From assembly GCF_008831285.2 (NCBI RefSeq), contig NC_045139.1, positions 21,558,412 to 21,622,411 on the forward strand: 64,000 bases of DNA, written 5' to 3'. This stretch comes from Nymphaea colorata. Its lineage: Eukaryota; Streptophyta; Magnoliopsida; Nymphaeales; Nymphaeaceae. The notes below the pieces were generated by a model. The model was given only the letters and a program-made list of their open reading frames with translations. It had not been told where the DNA came from and did no database searches. This document shows positions 1 to 11,100 of the stretch, piece by piece. A program made the translations under genes and the position numbers. The number at the start of each line of letters is the position of its first letter. Position 1 is the first letter of the stretch.

Positions 1-2814
1 GTAATCCCCATTCACTTCCATAATATCTTTAACTGTGCTCCCAATTGTATTGCGTACCAAATGTAGATGGGGTGTGGGGATCTTATCTATCAGTCGCTCT
101 GCTCCCCACTGGTCTGTCCAGAATTTGGCCAACGTACCATTGTCAATCTTCCAGCGGACATCACCTTTAATCCTACACCAAGCCTGTAGAGCCCTACGCC
201 ATGCTTTAGACACCCTTTTCCCCTTATACTGTTGTTGGTCAGGCCTTCCCGCTCATAATAATGACCTTTAACAAGCTCTGCTCAAGGGGAGAATTGTTGG
301 GACACTCGATACACTAAGAACGCCAAGTTCGCCAGATTAGTTTCACTAATATCTCTAAGTTCTACAGCTCCCTCTAATTTTAGGAGACATAGGGTAGCTC
401 ATTTGATACAATGATAGTTTTTGTGGTCTGCCATATGACTCCATAAAAACTCGGCTGCCATTTTGTTCAATAGTTTACAAGTGGTGGCAGTGAGTTTAAC
501 TACCAAGCTCCGGTAGGCAGACATCATAGAAAGAACATGTTTTATTAGGCTGAGTCTGCCAGCAAATGAGAGGCATTCTTTTTCCCAAAGAGTTAGCTTT
601 TGAGATGAGCGTAGGACTAAATGCCTGCATTGCTCATTTGTCACGTCAATTGTCAGGAGGGGAATGCCAAGATACTTGGTGGAAAGATGTCCTTGACGTC
701 AGCCTATTTCCTACTCTATCTAAGTTTGAACACGACTGTTCAGATTGAATGAAAGAACTGAACTCTTATCATTATTCATGACTAGGCCTGAGGGAGATGA
801 GAAGTCATCAAGACACGCTTTCAAGTTTCGAAAGTTTTTCAGTCTTCCTTGAATGAAGAAAATGATGTCGTCTACATATAACGTGGAGAAATGGGAGGTG
901 GTTCCAGCCCCCATGGAGGGAATCCTAATTTGATTGTTATTAACTTGTGCTTGAATGTTGCACGTGAGCATTTCCATCACTGTGATAACTAAATAGGGGG
1001 AGAGCAGGTCCCCCTGCCTGAGTCCTCTCTTGTTGTCAAACTACGTTCCTTCCTTGTCAATGATAAGAAGCACCGATTTAACTGTGGTAACGATAATCAT
1101 AATTTTCTTTACCCACAAATCATGAAATCCTAGGTAGCACAAGGTGGCCTGCAAGAGCTCCCAATTTACTCTGTCATAGACCTTACTCAAATCAATTTTA
1201 ACACAAGCTGTTTTGAAAAATATGAACAATTTCTTGGCTGAGAAGAAAGCTGTCATGAATGCACCTCCTCGAGAGGAAGGGATTTTGGTTCTTCGAGATA
1301 ATCCTGTTCAAGATAGGCCGCATACGCTTGACCATAATCCTGGTGATAAATTTTAGCATGCTGGTGCAAAGGGAGATGGGCCGAAATTTCTCCACTTGCA
1401 TCACACCTTTCTCATTGGGCAGAAGAACAATGTGAGTCTTATTAACTGATTTCACCAGTCTGTCGGTATTGAAAAACCCACGTATAGCCCTTGCTACTGC
1501 CTCATGTGCACAATGCTCCAGTTGCTTTGAAAAAAAAAGGGATCCCGAACCCATCAAGACCCGACATAGAGTCCCTATCAGCCTCCATAACCGCCCATTT
1601 GATTTCAGATTCAGTAACAGGTTTCAATAACTCATCATTTTCCTCAGGCATCACAGTAGGACCCAGCGCGATAGATTGAGGTAAGCATGCTGAGCCATGC
1701 GTGGTCCCTAACAGTGTGGCGAAAAACTTAGTACAAGCTGTAAAAATGTCAAGAGTGTCCATCGCAAGTTGACCCTCATGAGAGATAGTCTCAATCTTGT
1801 TACAGCGTCTCCTCCCATTGGCAATCCGCTAGAAGAATTTAGTGTTCATGTCTTCATCCCTCAACCATTTAATTCTAGACTTTTGACTCCAAAGTCATTC
1901 TTCTAAACATAGTAGTCTAGATAGTTCATGCTTAAGCCTGCATTCTTCTTCTATCGCCTCAAGCATGTCACATTTACTTCGAGTTTGAATGAGCTTGATT
2001 TTGGTCTTCATCTCCATAATCTGGTTAGGGAGATTATTGGCTTCACCCTTGCACCAAACCTTTACTTGTCCTTGGTGGCCTCTAGTTTATGTATGAGCTT
2101 GATCATGGCGCAGCCCTTTGTATCCACCACTCAGGCTGAAAGGATTTGATTGTTATAACCTGCCATGTCCTGCCAATACTAAGTGCAGGGTAAGTTTTGG
2201 ATCATCCACCCATTTCTTGGATACATAACACCTATCAATTTTTGACATGACATTCTCTTGTCCCATACGGTTGTTAGTCCAAGTAAATTTCATGTCGGGG
2301 CAGGATATTTCATATAAGGCCGATTGAGAAACAAAATTGAAAAGAACAATACATGCTTTCAGCGTCTTCCCAATTTTTTCATTTTTGTTTGAAACAATAT
2401 TGAAATCGCTCATGCAAATTACCGGCACACTACAGTGATTTACTACAGAGCATAGACTAAAAAACAAGTCCTTTTTGAAGTATGCATATAAACTCCGATA
2501 GCCACAAAATTCAGACCCGACTGAATTTTAAAGAAATGTAAAACAATCCAATGAAAATGAACATACAAGTTTTGAAGGTTTATCTCATATGGGTCCCATA
2601 AAGTGATGATGCATGCCCACGGTTCTGAAATAAGGATGTTAGAGATTAGTTGCATCTTTGAAATCTTGTATTGGAACTTCTGAAGTTGTTCCATATTAAG
2701 TTTGGAGTCAATTACGAAAGCAATAGTTGTGTTCATATTCCTGAGAGTCCACAAGAACTCATGTTGAGCTGGAGGAGTCGCCAGCCCGCAGACATTCCAA
2801 GCAAGGATATTCAT
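1..2814 (-). pseudogene. LINE ORF2 (endonuclease-reverse transcriptase), broken
   Basis: In transcription order, an apurinic-type endonuclease begins with NILAWNVCGL right after the start (2814-2770). It continues with a degraded GDFN-like motif (SDFN, near 2400) and FTWTNNRMG near 2270. The reverse transcriptase follows: LLPNEKG and FRPISLC (near 1420-1360), KIDLSKVYDRVNW (near 1190), LRQGDLLSPY (near 1000) and the catalytic YVDD at 867-878. A thumb and C-terminal segment with LTLWEKECLSFAGRLSLIKHVL follows near 600. The first methionine overlaps the ORF1 stop in an ATGA arrangement at 2811-2814. The reading frame changes several times (near 2450, 1760-1500, 1250 and 980), so no full protein is possible. 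Confidence 0.9.
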
Positions 2815-3462
2815 GAGCAATGGTGACCGAGCCCCCTCCCTTCTCGGCTACCCATTTGGTCTTTCGAGAAATCATCATCATTATCATCATTCATGGCCTT
2901 TGAAAATGTCTTAGCGACGACATTGCCAACATCCATTTCATCTAAAGGGGGTCCTTCCTCAAGTACCAGTGTAACCTCCACCATGATAAGGTCAATGTTT
3001 TCTTGTATGCACACACCTGCCTTCACATTTCTGTCACTCTCTTTTGGTGGGCTGTTCACTTTTTGGTGTTTCGTTTCTTCGCCTTTTCAGACATGTGGGT
3101 ATTGTTAGACTCATGCGGCAGGTTTGAATCCGTTGTTGCGGAACACAGAAGGCCTTTAGGGGTGCTTGGGATTGGCTCTAGAGGCACTAAGGCTACTTGC
3201 AATGCCTGCACATCTTTACCACCTTGCTGCGTGGATAAAGCAACTGGAATAGCTCTATCTTTTGCGTTGTTTGCATCCTCTAAATTAATTGAACAATTCC
3301 CCTTCCCTTCTGTGCAGTATGTATCCCTCCCACCAAGGATTTGGTAGAGCTTTCCCCATCTGCTTTTGTCTCTACTAGAAGCGTAAGCGCTTGAAGTTTG
3401 CTTTGTTTCAAGGGATGCTCTTTACCTTGCTGTATGGAGTTTGTCTTCTAGGGGTTTTGACC

Positions 3463-3940
3463 TATGTTACCGGGTGCGGCAGAATTGGATCCGCACCCGC
3501 GACCTAGATTCGCACCCAAACCGCACCTACATGAGCGTGTACGTGGTGCGTTTGGATCTGGTTTCGGATCGAAACCAGATCCAAACCAAGTTCATCTAAA
3601 GGCGTGTATGTGGTATTGGATCTGATTCCGGGTCGAAACCAGATACAGTTTAAAAAGTTAAACTTTTCTCACCCGTCAAAGTCTGCCACCGTCGAGTCAC
3701 ATAAATGTTAAGCAAAACATTTATTATATGTTACTTTATTGTTTAAGCTTTTATAGATACAGGACTAAAAAACGAACTCTTCCACCCAAGTGTCAAAATT
3801 TTGAAGTTTTTGAGTCAAAATTTTGAAGTTTTTATGAAATTAATAATAATAATAATAAATAGTCTTCCTGCACCGCCGCACCAATAAATTTTGACGCCGG
3901 CACCCGCACCGGCACCCGCACCCCGCACTCTGGTAACATA
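3463..3940. mobile_element. Non-autonomous TIR element (MULE-like), 478 bp, inserted in the LINE
   Basis: The element begins TATGTTACC and ends GGTAACATA, a perfect 9-bp terminal inverted repeat. It is bordered by a perfect 10-bp direct repeat, GGTTTTGACC, at 3453-3462 and 3941-3950. Removing it rejoins the minus-strand LINE ORF1 downstream of the zinc knuckle. Its ends are packed with GCACCC/GGTGCG-type subterminal repeats, and a perfect hairpin lies at 3550-3586. No transposase is encoded. Target length and subterminal repeats fit a Mutator-like origin, but the TIR is short, so class is an inference. A relative lies at 32786-33977. Confidence 0.85.
3550..3586. repeat. Perfect 17-bp-arm hairpin inside the TIR element
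   Basis: GTTTGGATCTGGTTTCG is followed by a 3-nt loop (GAT) and its exact reverse complement. A degraded partial copy of the same palindrome follows at about 3610-3650. Sixteen of the 17 arm bases recur in the element at 32786-33977, which suggests a conserved core. Confidence 0.9.
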
Positions 3941-4934
3941 GGTTTTGACCATTTGCCACCCATTGGGGGTGACCTTCTCCCCTTCCTTGACTGCCTCTCC
4001 TACAGTGCAGGAACCATCAAAATGAGTTGTGGACCCACATTTTTTGCAGTACTTGAACTTAGTTTCATATTCTATGGATTAAACGAAGATCTTTCCTCCT
4101 TAAATCTCCATCTCAATCTCTGATATGGGGCTGAACCCCAACGGTATTTCAATCTTTATGCGAGAAAAGCCAAATTGATGAAGATGCCTGGTATATTCAC
4201 CTGCTTCCACGAATGAGCCACCTATTAAATCTGCAATGTCAGTGAAGATGCGAGGGTCCCACCACTCTACAGGTAAATCAGGTAGTCTAATCCATATTCG
4301 GACTCGGTTGGAACTCTCGATCCTCATGAGAATACCAATGTGCCATTGATTTGCAATAAGAAGTCTACCTTCTACATACTATCTGCCGAGAGACAATATG
4401 AGATCAGCTTCAGAGGAGGTACGAAGGAGAAACATACATTTCTCCACCGATGTAAACCTTAAATCAGTAACACCCGACCATAAGCTTTTGAGGCTAGTGA
4501 AAATGAAGTTGTAGTCAAGATGACCTTTCCCAGCACCTCCCGCAAGAGTAGCAATGGCACTGAACTGAAATGACTGACACAAGACTTCGTATGATTGTTG
4601 TGAAATAAGCAGTTGCTTCTTCTCTGACCTTTTTCTCTAATGGAGGCAGATTCATCTCTGCCTCAACCCTCCCCCCATCAACTATGGATGCCTAAGACTT
4701 ACCATTTAAGGGATTGGTCACTGACGACAATACCTCTCCCCTGTTAGTGGACTCTGTAGCTCCACCCAAAACCATGGGTTCTCCACTCCAAATGGGTTCC
4801 ACCATGTACTGATGCCCTTGATAGGCCCATCGAGGCCAGCTGCTGCCTCTTCCACAATCATGAGAGGTCCTATGCCCTAGGAGAGAGAAAGCTGCTGATT
4901 CCGGACATTGAGAAAGATTGTTAAAAAATATCAA

Positions 4935-7900
4935 TATGAAAAAAAAAATTCTAGTCTGGGCAATTTGGACGCAGCCTACACCTGCCTCTGCCCCTGCTTC
5001 CCACTATGGATAGCTCCCTACGCCCCCTGTGAGGATCTTCCGCTGTTTATCCTCCTTCCCCCATCCCCTCATTGCCACTATGCTCTTTTGAAGAGCTCTT
5101 CGCCTTTAACAACAATGAGGAGGAGCTTCTCTCCTCCATGGCCAAATCAGTCCCTGGTTTGGCTTCAAGTCCAGCTCTCTAACGATGCTATGTGGCCTTT
5201 CATATCCACATCATCAACCAAGTATGCTTAGTCTCTCCCTTCAATTAAATGTGGAGCCAGAAATTTTAATTGAGGGGTATTACTTCTATATTATAAAATG
5301 TTAAGGGATAGTTATATGTAAATTAAAAAAACTGTCATGAAGTTTCAGTATGAAAATAAATATTCTTCGTGGAGCATATGTATGCCTTCGCCTCGGAGCA
5401 AAATGTAGTTCATTCAATGAGCTTAAGTTACAATTAAACAATTGCAATCACAAGTATGTACTTATAGAAATAGGATTTACGCCATTTGTTTACATAATTA
5501 TAGTTTATTCAATGAGTTTAACTTGTGGTTATATGTATAGAGATGCATTTTAATGATTGCATGATACGAATGAGATTTAAATCACTGGTTAAATAGTTGA
5601 ATTATAATTATATTTATAAAAATTCATTTAAATAATTGTAATCCCAATTATGAATTAATACTTATTACGCATTTGGGCTTTTCTTCCACTTCCATGGCCT
5701 CCGGTCAGCTGTATGTCTGAGCATGAGTTTGGGAGCAGCTGTATGTCTAGAGCTCTTTACCCGGTCGAATGTAGTTTTTGGTTACAGATGGAGTCCTTTG
5801 GTGTGCGGCGCAAATTTGTATTTTCCGGGCATAAATCATTTCGGGAGGGCGTCGTTTGGCTTCCTCCAGCTCTCTGTTCACGACGAAGTGTTGATGTCAG
5901 TTTCTCTTTGTTGCTTATATCCGTGCTGTACTAGCCATTTTTTGGCTTGTTCCTTATGGAACGTTTTGTCCGGCCTGGCAATGTCACCGTAAGTAATCGG
6001 TCGCATTCAAAAATAGGTTTCTAAACCGTATCCAAATGCCAAACTAACAAATGCGAAGGCGTCAGCCACCTCCTTCTTCAACCTACCCGACGTGAATCAG
6101 TGATACGGGCTAAAAAAATATAGGCCATTGCTCGCACATGTTTTACATGAATCAAAAGGAAAGAAATTGATTCGCTTCCATCTTCTACTTGAATATGTTT
6201 CACGGGTCAATAAAACAGCCTTGAAAACGCATTCTTGCTCAAGGAACAAGATCCCATTTTTAAATGTCATCCCTCTTCAGCAAACGTTGGCGTGGGACGA
6301 GTTTTCCAGAACAGTTGTGACGGTTGTATGCAAAAAAATAAAAAAAACAAAAGACTATTTATTTTATATAAAAATTTTGATAAAATATATGTCAGCTTTT
6401 ATTAAAATTTTGAAACACACTCCTCATAATTTTTTTTGAAAATGGTTGCTCTTGCGGCCCTTTTTTTTTTTTCCCTTTTTCTTCCAATGAAAGAAAAAAA
6501 AAAAACGGAACATCGACAAAGCCCATTACAGAAGAAAAAAAATACCGATGACCAACAACCTTCGATATTTCTTCCTTCACCTTCTCCACTACCACCATCA
6601 CCTCATCGCCCACCTCGGCTTGATGCCGTAACCCACCACAGTCTCAAGAATGGAACGCCGGTAGCCAAAAAAAATAAAAAGAAAAAGAAAAAAACCAGAA
6701 TATTACAAGCGTACGTTGAGATTGGAACCTCAGCCAATCTAGCCCATAATGGACCAAGCTTGAGCTGATTATTCGACTTCCAATGAACCCAACAAAAGAA
6801 ATCCCTAAACCGGACTAGTCATTTGGGTAGTAAAGGCTCAACTCGGCCTGATATATACATGGAAGCTCCACCTCTCTACGTTTTTTTTTCCCTTCCACAC
6901 ACACATATATATATATATATTACCGGCAGTTGGCCCTTTTAAAAATTTACCGATGACTTTCTTTAAAAAGTCTTGGTGCTTCGTGGAACACTCCTTAAAA
7001 AACTCTTGAAGCATTGCCAAAAGGTTTTTAAGGTACGAAATTTTAAATAACGTTGGTCATTAAACCGTATATACCCATCAAACATGAAGATGACCGGACT
7101 CAATAATTAACCAGACTGAGCTTGAGCTGCCCTACCGACATGACCTTCGAACCTGTTAGGCCCCAGCTTTGTCTGGCCCAGTCCGGCTCAGTTTTGAAAC
7201 TAATACAAAAAAATCTCATCAGCAACCAAGGAATTTCCGTAGATTTTCAGAAGAACGAATATTTTCAACAATTACATCGATGCCCCTGAGCATTAAGAAA
7301 TTTGAGGAATAAATATGCTCTTTTATAAAGCATTTCAATATTTCCCAAAGCCTTTTAGGAAATTTCAAAAAGGTGACATATGACCATCGAACACTGGAAC
7401 GTGGTTCAACAGCGACAAAAACAAAACACAACACATTGTGTTTTCCCATCCGATAATTCCTAAAAGAAAAAAAAGGAATTTCCAAAATTAAAACATTCCA
7501 GAATACTAATTCTGATGGGCTCAAACACTACATATAGAAGGCCTTCCCTGGCTATTTAAATATGTTTCATGGTTCAATAAAATAGCCAAGGATTTTGTTT
7601 TTGTTCGAAAACGGAAATTCAAACCAATCCAAAGACGGTTTAGATTGTTACTGCTCGTAACAATTGGAAATAAAGGTCCCCAACATTCTAAAAATCCAAT
7701 TATCAAAGGGAATTAATGCGACGTACATAACAAAAAATTAGACACTTGGTTATTGATGTAAACAAAATGGAGCTGTGACAACATTGTTAAATGTCACATG
7801 ATAGTGGTGGCTCGAATATTCTTGTTACTAGGTAATACTCAAGCATCCATAAACCAAGGCCCAAGAGGCAGGAAGCGCCATCCTATGCATAATACATACA

Positions 7901-8121
7901 AAAGCAAAACCTGAAGCAGGAAAATAAATCTGATATCGAGATTTTCTTCTATCTCACACTCTAAGAAGAGGAATCGGTACTAAAAACAAATCCTCAAAAG
8001 AGACACTTGCACATCCTGTGTAGATTTTGGCATCTTTTGAAAAGTCATCTCTTCATAAGGCACCTTTTTGAGGTCAGTTTCCCCAAGAGCAAAGCAAATG
8101 CCAACTTAATTTGCATCCGTA
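4935..8121. other. Intergenic stretch: possible LINE leader, then downstream region of the AAA ATPase gene
   Basis: From 4935 to about 5230 the minus strand is purine-rich and may be the LINE 5' leader. The segment 5270-5650 is AT-rich without coding signal. The segment 5650-6000 is more GC-rich with two overlapping short plus-strand ORFs that I do not recognise; it has a direct repeat CAGCTGTATGTCT at 5706-5718 and 5736-5748. Homopolymer-rich sequence fills 6436-6700. A phrase of about 30 bases (AATATGTTTCAyGGkTCAATAAAA) occurs near 6192 and again near 7560; the second copy sits in a hairpin with GGCTATTT/AAATAGCC arms. The 3' untranslated region of the ATPase gene must lie somewhere below 8121, but I could not place its end. 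Confidence 0.5.
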
Positions 8122-11100
8122 TTACAGGAAATATGATAGCTGCTGTTTCTTCCTTGAACCGCCCTCCCCATATAAATCATTCCACTGCTTTAAATCATTC
8201 ATAATAGACCCCTCAGCTGCAAAGCTTGCTGCCACCTGTGCATGCAATGACAGAAGTGATGCTTGGCGCAACGTGCCAAACAAAAGTTTTGTAGGAAGTA
8301 GGTTAAATTCTGTAACAAAGAGGCAACTTTCCAAGTGACACAAATAAACTTACCTGATTTTTAGCAAGCCTCATGTCTTCCATTGTTAATGGGCGGAGAG
8401 TTGCTGGTTCTTCCTTGTTCTCTTCACATGTATCAGCTTCTTCCTCTGCCTTGATTCCTTCTGCCTTTTTCTTTCGCTCCTGTAGGTTGCAGCTCAATCA
8501 TGTCTTTGTGCTGAAGAAAAAAAGAATATGGTCTTGCAGAAAGAACATCTTGAACTAGCAGTTTACCTTCTCTATTTCCTGCTGTATTAACTCCCTTACA
8601 GGCCTATATGCCGCAGTTGTGCATAAATTCTGTGGCAACGGACAGAAACCATAATGAATCTTTTGAACAAGGACAAAGATAGCCACGAAACAGAGTGCAG
8701 GCACCGTAACCCACCTTCAGATCACTGCCGCTGTATCCATCGGTCATGCCAGCAAGCTCCGTAAAGTCAAGTTCATCTGCTTTCTCTTTGGATAAAAGAG
8801 TCCTCAGGATCTTTTCCCTGTTTTCTGCAGATGGTAAACTCACCATAATTCTGTACACCATGTCCAAAAATTATGGTAAGCATGTGGAAACGCATAAACT
8901 GGTACACATTTAAACAGTCCAGTAGTAAACAATCAGTAATACACCTGCGTTCAAAACGTCGAATGATTGCCTCATCGAGGTCAAAAGGCCGGTTGGTTGC
9001 AGCAAGAACAAGGATCCGTTCACCTGATTTTGACAAAAGTCCATCCCAGTGGGTCATGAACTCATTCTTGATTTTGCGCATGGCTTCATGCTCACCAACC
9101 CTGGACCTCTGCCCAAGCATGCTGTCAACCTCATCCACAAATATAATGGTGGGCGAAACCTTTGCAGCGAGAGTAAACAGAGCTCTGACATTTTTCTCAT
9201 CTTCACCAAACCACTTTGAAGTGATAGTGGACATTGAAACGTTGATGAAGCTGGCTCCGGCTTCTTTTGCTATTGCCTTGGCAAGCATGGTTTTTCCAGT
9301 CCCAGGTGGTCCAAACAATAATATACCCCTGCAAGGCTTTAACAACCCTCCTTTGAAAAGATCTGGCCTTCGAAGTGGAAGCATGACTAGCTCCTGAATT
9401 GACTCCTTTATCTCTTCAATGCCACCTATATCTGCAAATGTCACTCCAATTTCACTTGCAGGGATAACTTCTGGTCTGATGCGCTTCTCAAACTCATTAT
9501 CAGGTGGAACTTCCTGATCATGGATGCAACAAATACAGTGTTAGGGACAGCAAGGAGCCAATTGTTTGAGATGAGAAGACGAGCAAGGACATCCAAAATA
9601 GTTTCAAGTACAACTATGGATACAAAACTTATGTCAGACTAAATGAAGGAATGGACAAACAAATGAAAAACATAGAGCAGCATGTGTGGGACAGTACCTT
9701 AGGTGGAGCAGCTAAATTGCCCCCATCATTCTTTGCAGCTGCAGCTGACTTCTCTATGTCGTTCTTGTTCTCAGGTGCCGATGCTTCACTTTTTGTTTCA
9801 GGCTTCACACAATCTCCTAGGTCATCCACCGCATTCGCCTGAAAGAAACAGGATTCAGGAACTAATCTCGAGGAAGAAACTAGTGGACATTAACCTATAA
9901 ATACAATCAACCTTAGGTGCATCAGTATTTGCTTCCAATTTCAGAGTGTCCCTGCCACCATGCTTGCTTTCTTGAAAAATGCTCAGTCCATGTGCCAAAC
10001 TGTTATACCACAAAAAAAACATGAAAAACGAAAATGACAAATGAAGGGCTCAAAAGATGTAGATGGTTCAGCCTATTTTACCTTTTGGATGAGATAACAA
10101 GCTTCCCATTTTTGTATTCAGGATCCTTGTTATTCATTAGATGATAAGAAACTGCAGATACTACTATTTCTTCTATGTACTTGCTTAGAATCATTGTGTC
10201 TGCAAGGCAGATAGAAGCGAGATCGTCACAATCAAGATCATTTGCAGCTAGAACCTCTGTAATGTGATTCCTGTTATCTTGAAACTGGATCATCCTCATG
10301 TCTTCTTCCAATTGTGTCTTCCAGCTAACTAAATGGTTCTCATCTTCAGGTGGTTTAATCTCAATGTTGTAAGGAAACAACAGAGATAACTTCTCATCCA
10401 CTTCTCCATAATCATTACCAGGTTCCAATGTTCGTGAGCCAAGAATAAGAACAGGTCCTGAGAGCTTCTTCAACATTCTCTGGAATAAGGAATAGACCCT
10501 CTGGGACCTAAACAGAAGATTCTCAATATCTCTAATGTAAAGAACAATAGGTCTTGTTTTTGAAACCGTAACTAAAACCTGTCCAGAAAAATCAAAAACA
10601 AATCAGTCATCTCATAAAAAAAAAATACGCAAAGGCAAACTTTACACTTAACAATGACAAGAAGAACCTGCTCTCACTCTCAGAACAGCAAAATGAAATA
10701 TTAACAAACCTGGGAACAGAAAAAAGTAGAAAAAATACTGGATGCAGTTATTTATCTAAAAATCAAAAGCAGCACATTTTAGAACTTTACCTTGTAAAGG
10801 GACTGAACAAAAACTTTCTCATCAAACGCCCAACTGGTAGCACGCCTGAGAGGGACTATAATAACGACAGGCAAAAGTTAAAAACAAATGCAAGATCAAC
10901 CCAGAATATATGAAATTTATTTGAAAACCAGCCTAAGAATCTCATGCATAATAACCTGTATTTACTGGAGTACCCTGGCTTGCAAGGCTACTGATATCTG
11001 CAGCAGCTGAGGCATTTCTTCGAAGCTTTACACCAGTTTGCATGCCTTCAGAACCTCTACGGACAAAGTGATATTCATATGACATTTAAGGAAAGAAACT

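Larger units (their letters stand above)
1..4934 (-). mobile_element. Decayed plant LINE (L1-type) retrotransposon, 3' end outside window
   Basis: Read on the minus strand, this stretch shows the order expected of a plant L1-type LINE: an ORF1 with a DUF4283-like domain and a CCHC knuckle, then an ORF2 with endonuclease, reverse transcriptase and a C-terminal zf-RVT-like region. The last part, near positions 35-270, still encodes a WCRIKGDVRWKIDNG-like segment and runs off the window edge, so the 3' end and poly-A tail are not seen. Many stops and frameshifts show that the copy is dead. A separate TIR element (3463-3940) has inserted into ORF1. The upstream boundary is uncertain: GA-rich minus-strand sequence from about 4935 to 5230 could be the 5' leader, and no target duplication could be found. 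Confidence 0.9.
2811..4934 (-). pseudogene. LINE ORF1 (DUF4283 / zinc-knuckle nucleic-acid-binding protein), broken
   Basis: On the minus strand, positions 4582-4100 encode a DUF4283-type region with the hallmark RVWIRLPDLPVEWWD-like stretch (written here as RIWIRLPDLPVEWWD). Just downstream, near 4060-4000, a single CCHC knuckle CKKCGSTTHFDGSC fits C-X2-C-X4-H-X4-C. Plant LINE ORF1 proteins have these domains in this order and bind the element RNA. The frame is broken by a stop before the DUF4283 tail, and the coding path is interrupted by the insertion at 3463-3940. The acidic C-terminus (3059-2811) ends in a TGA that overlaps the ORF2 ATG. The true start is uncertain; a methionine at 4934 is the furthest upstream one I can connect. 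Confidence 0.8.

Noticed and set aside
8873-9397. 174-codon plus-strand ORF
   Set aside because: It is the antisense shadow of the AAA exon at 8945-9513, which carries Walker A and B motifs on the minus strand.
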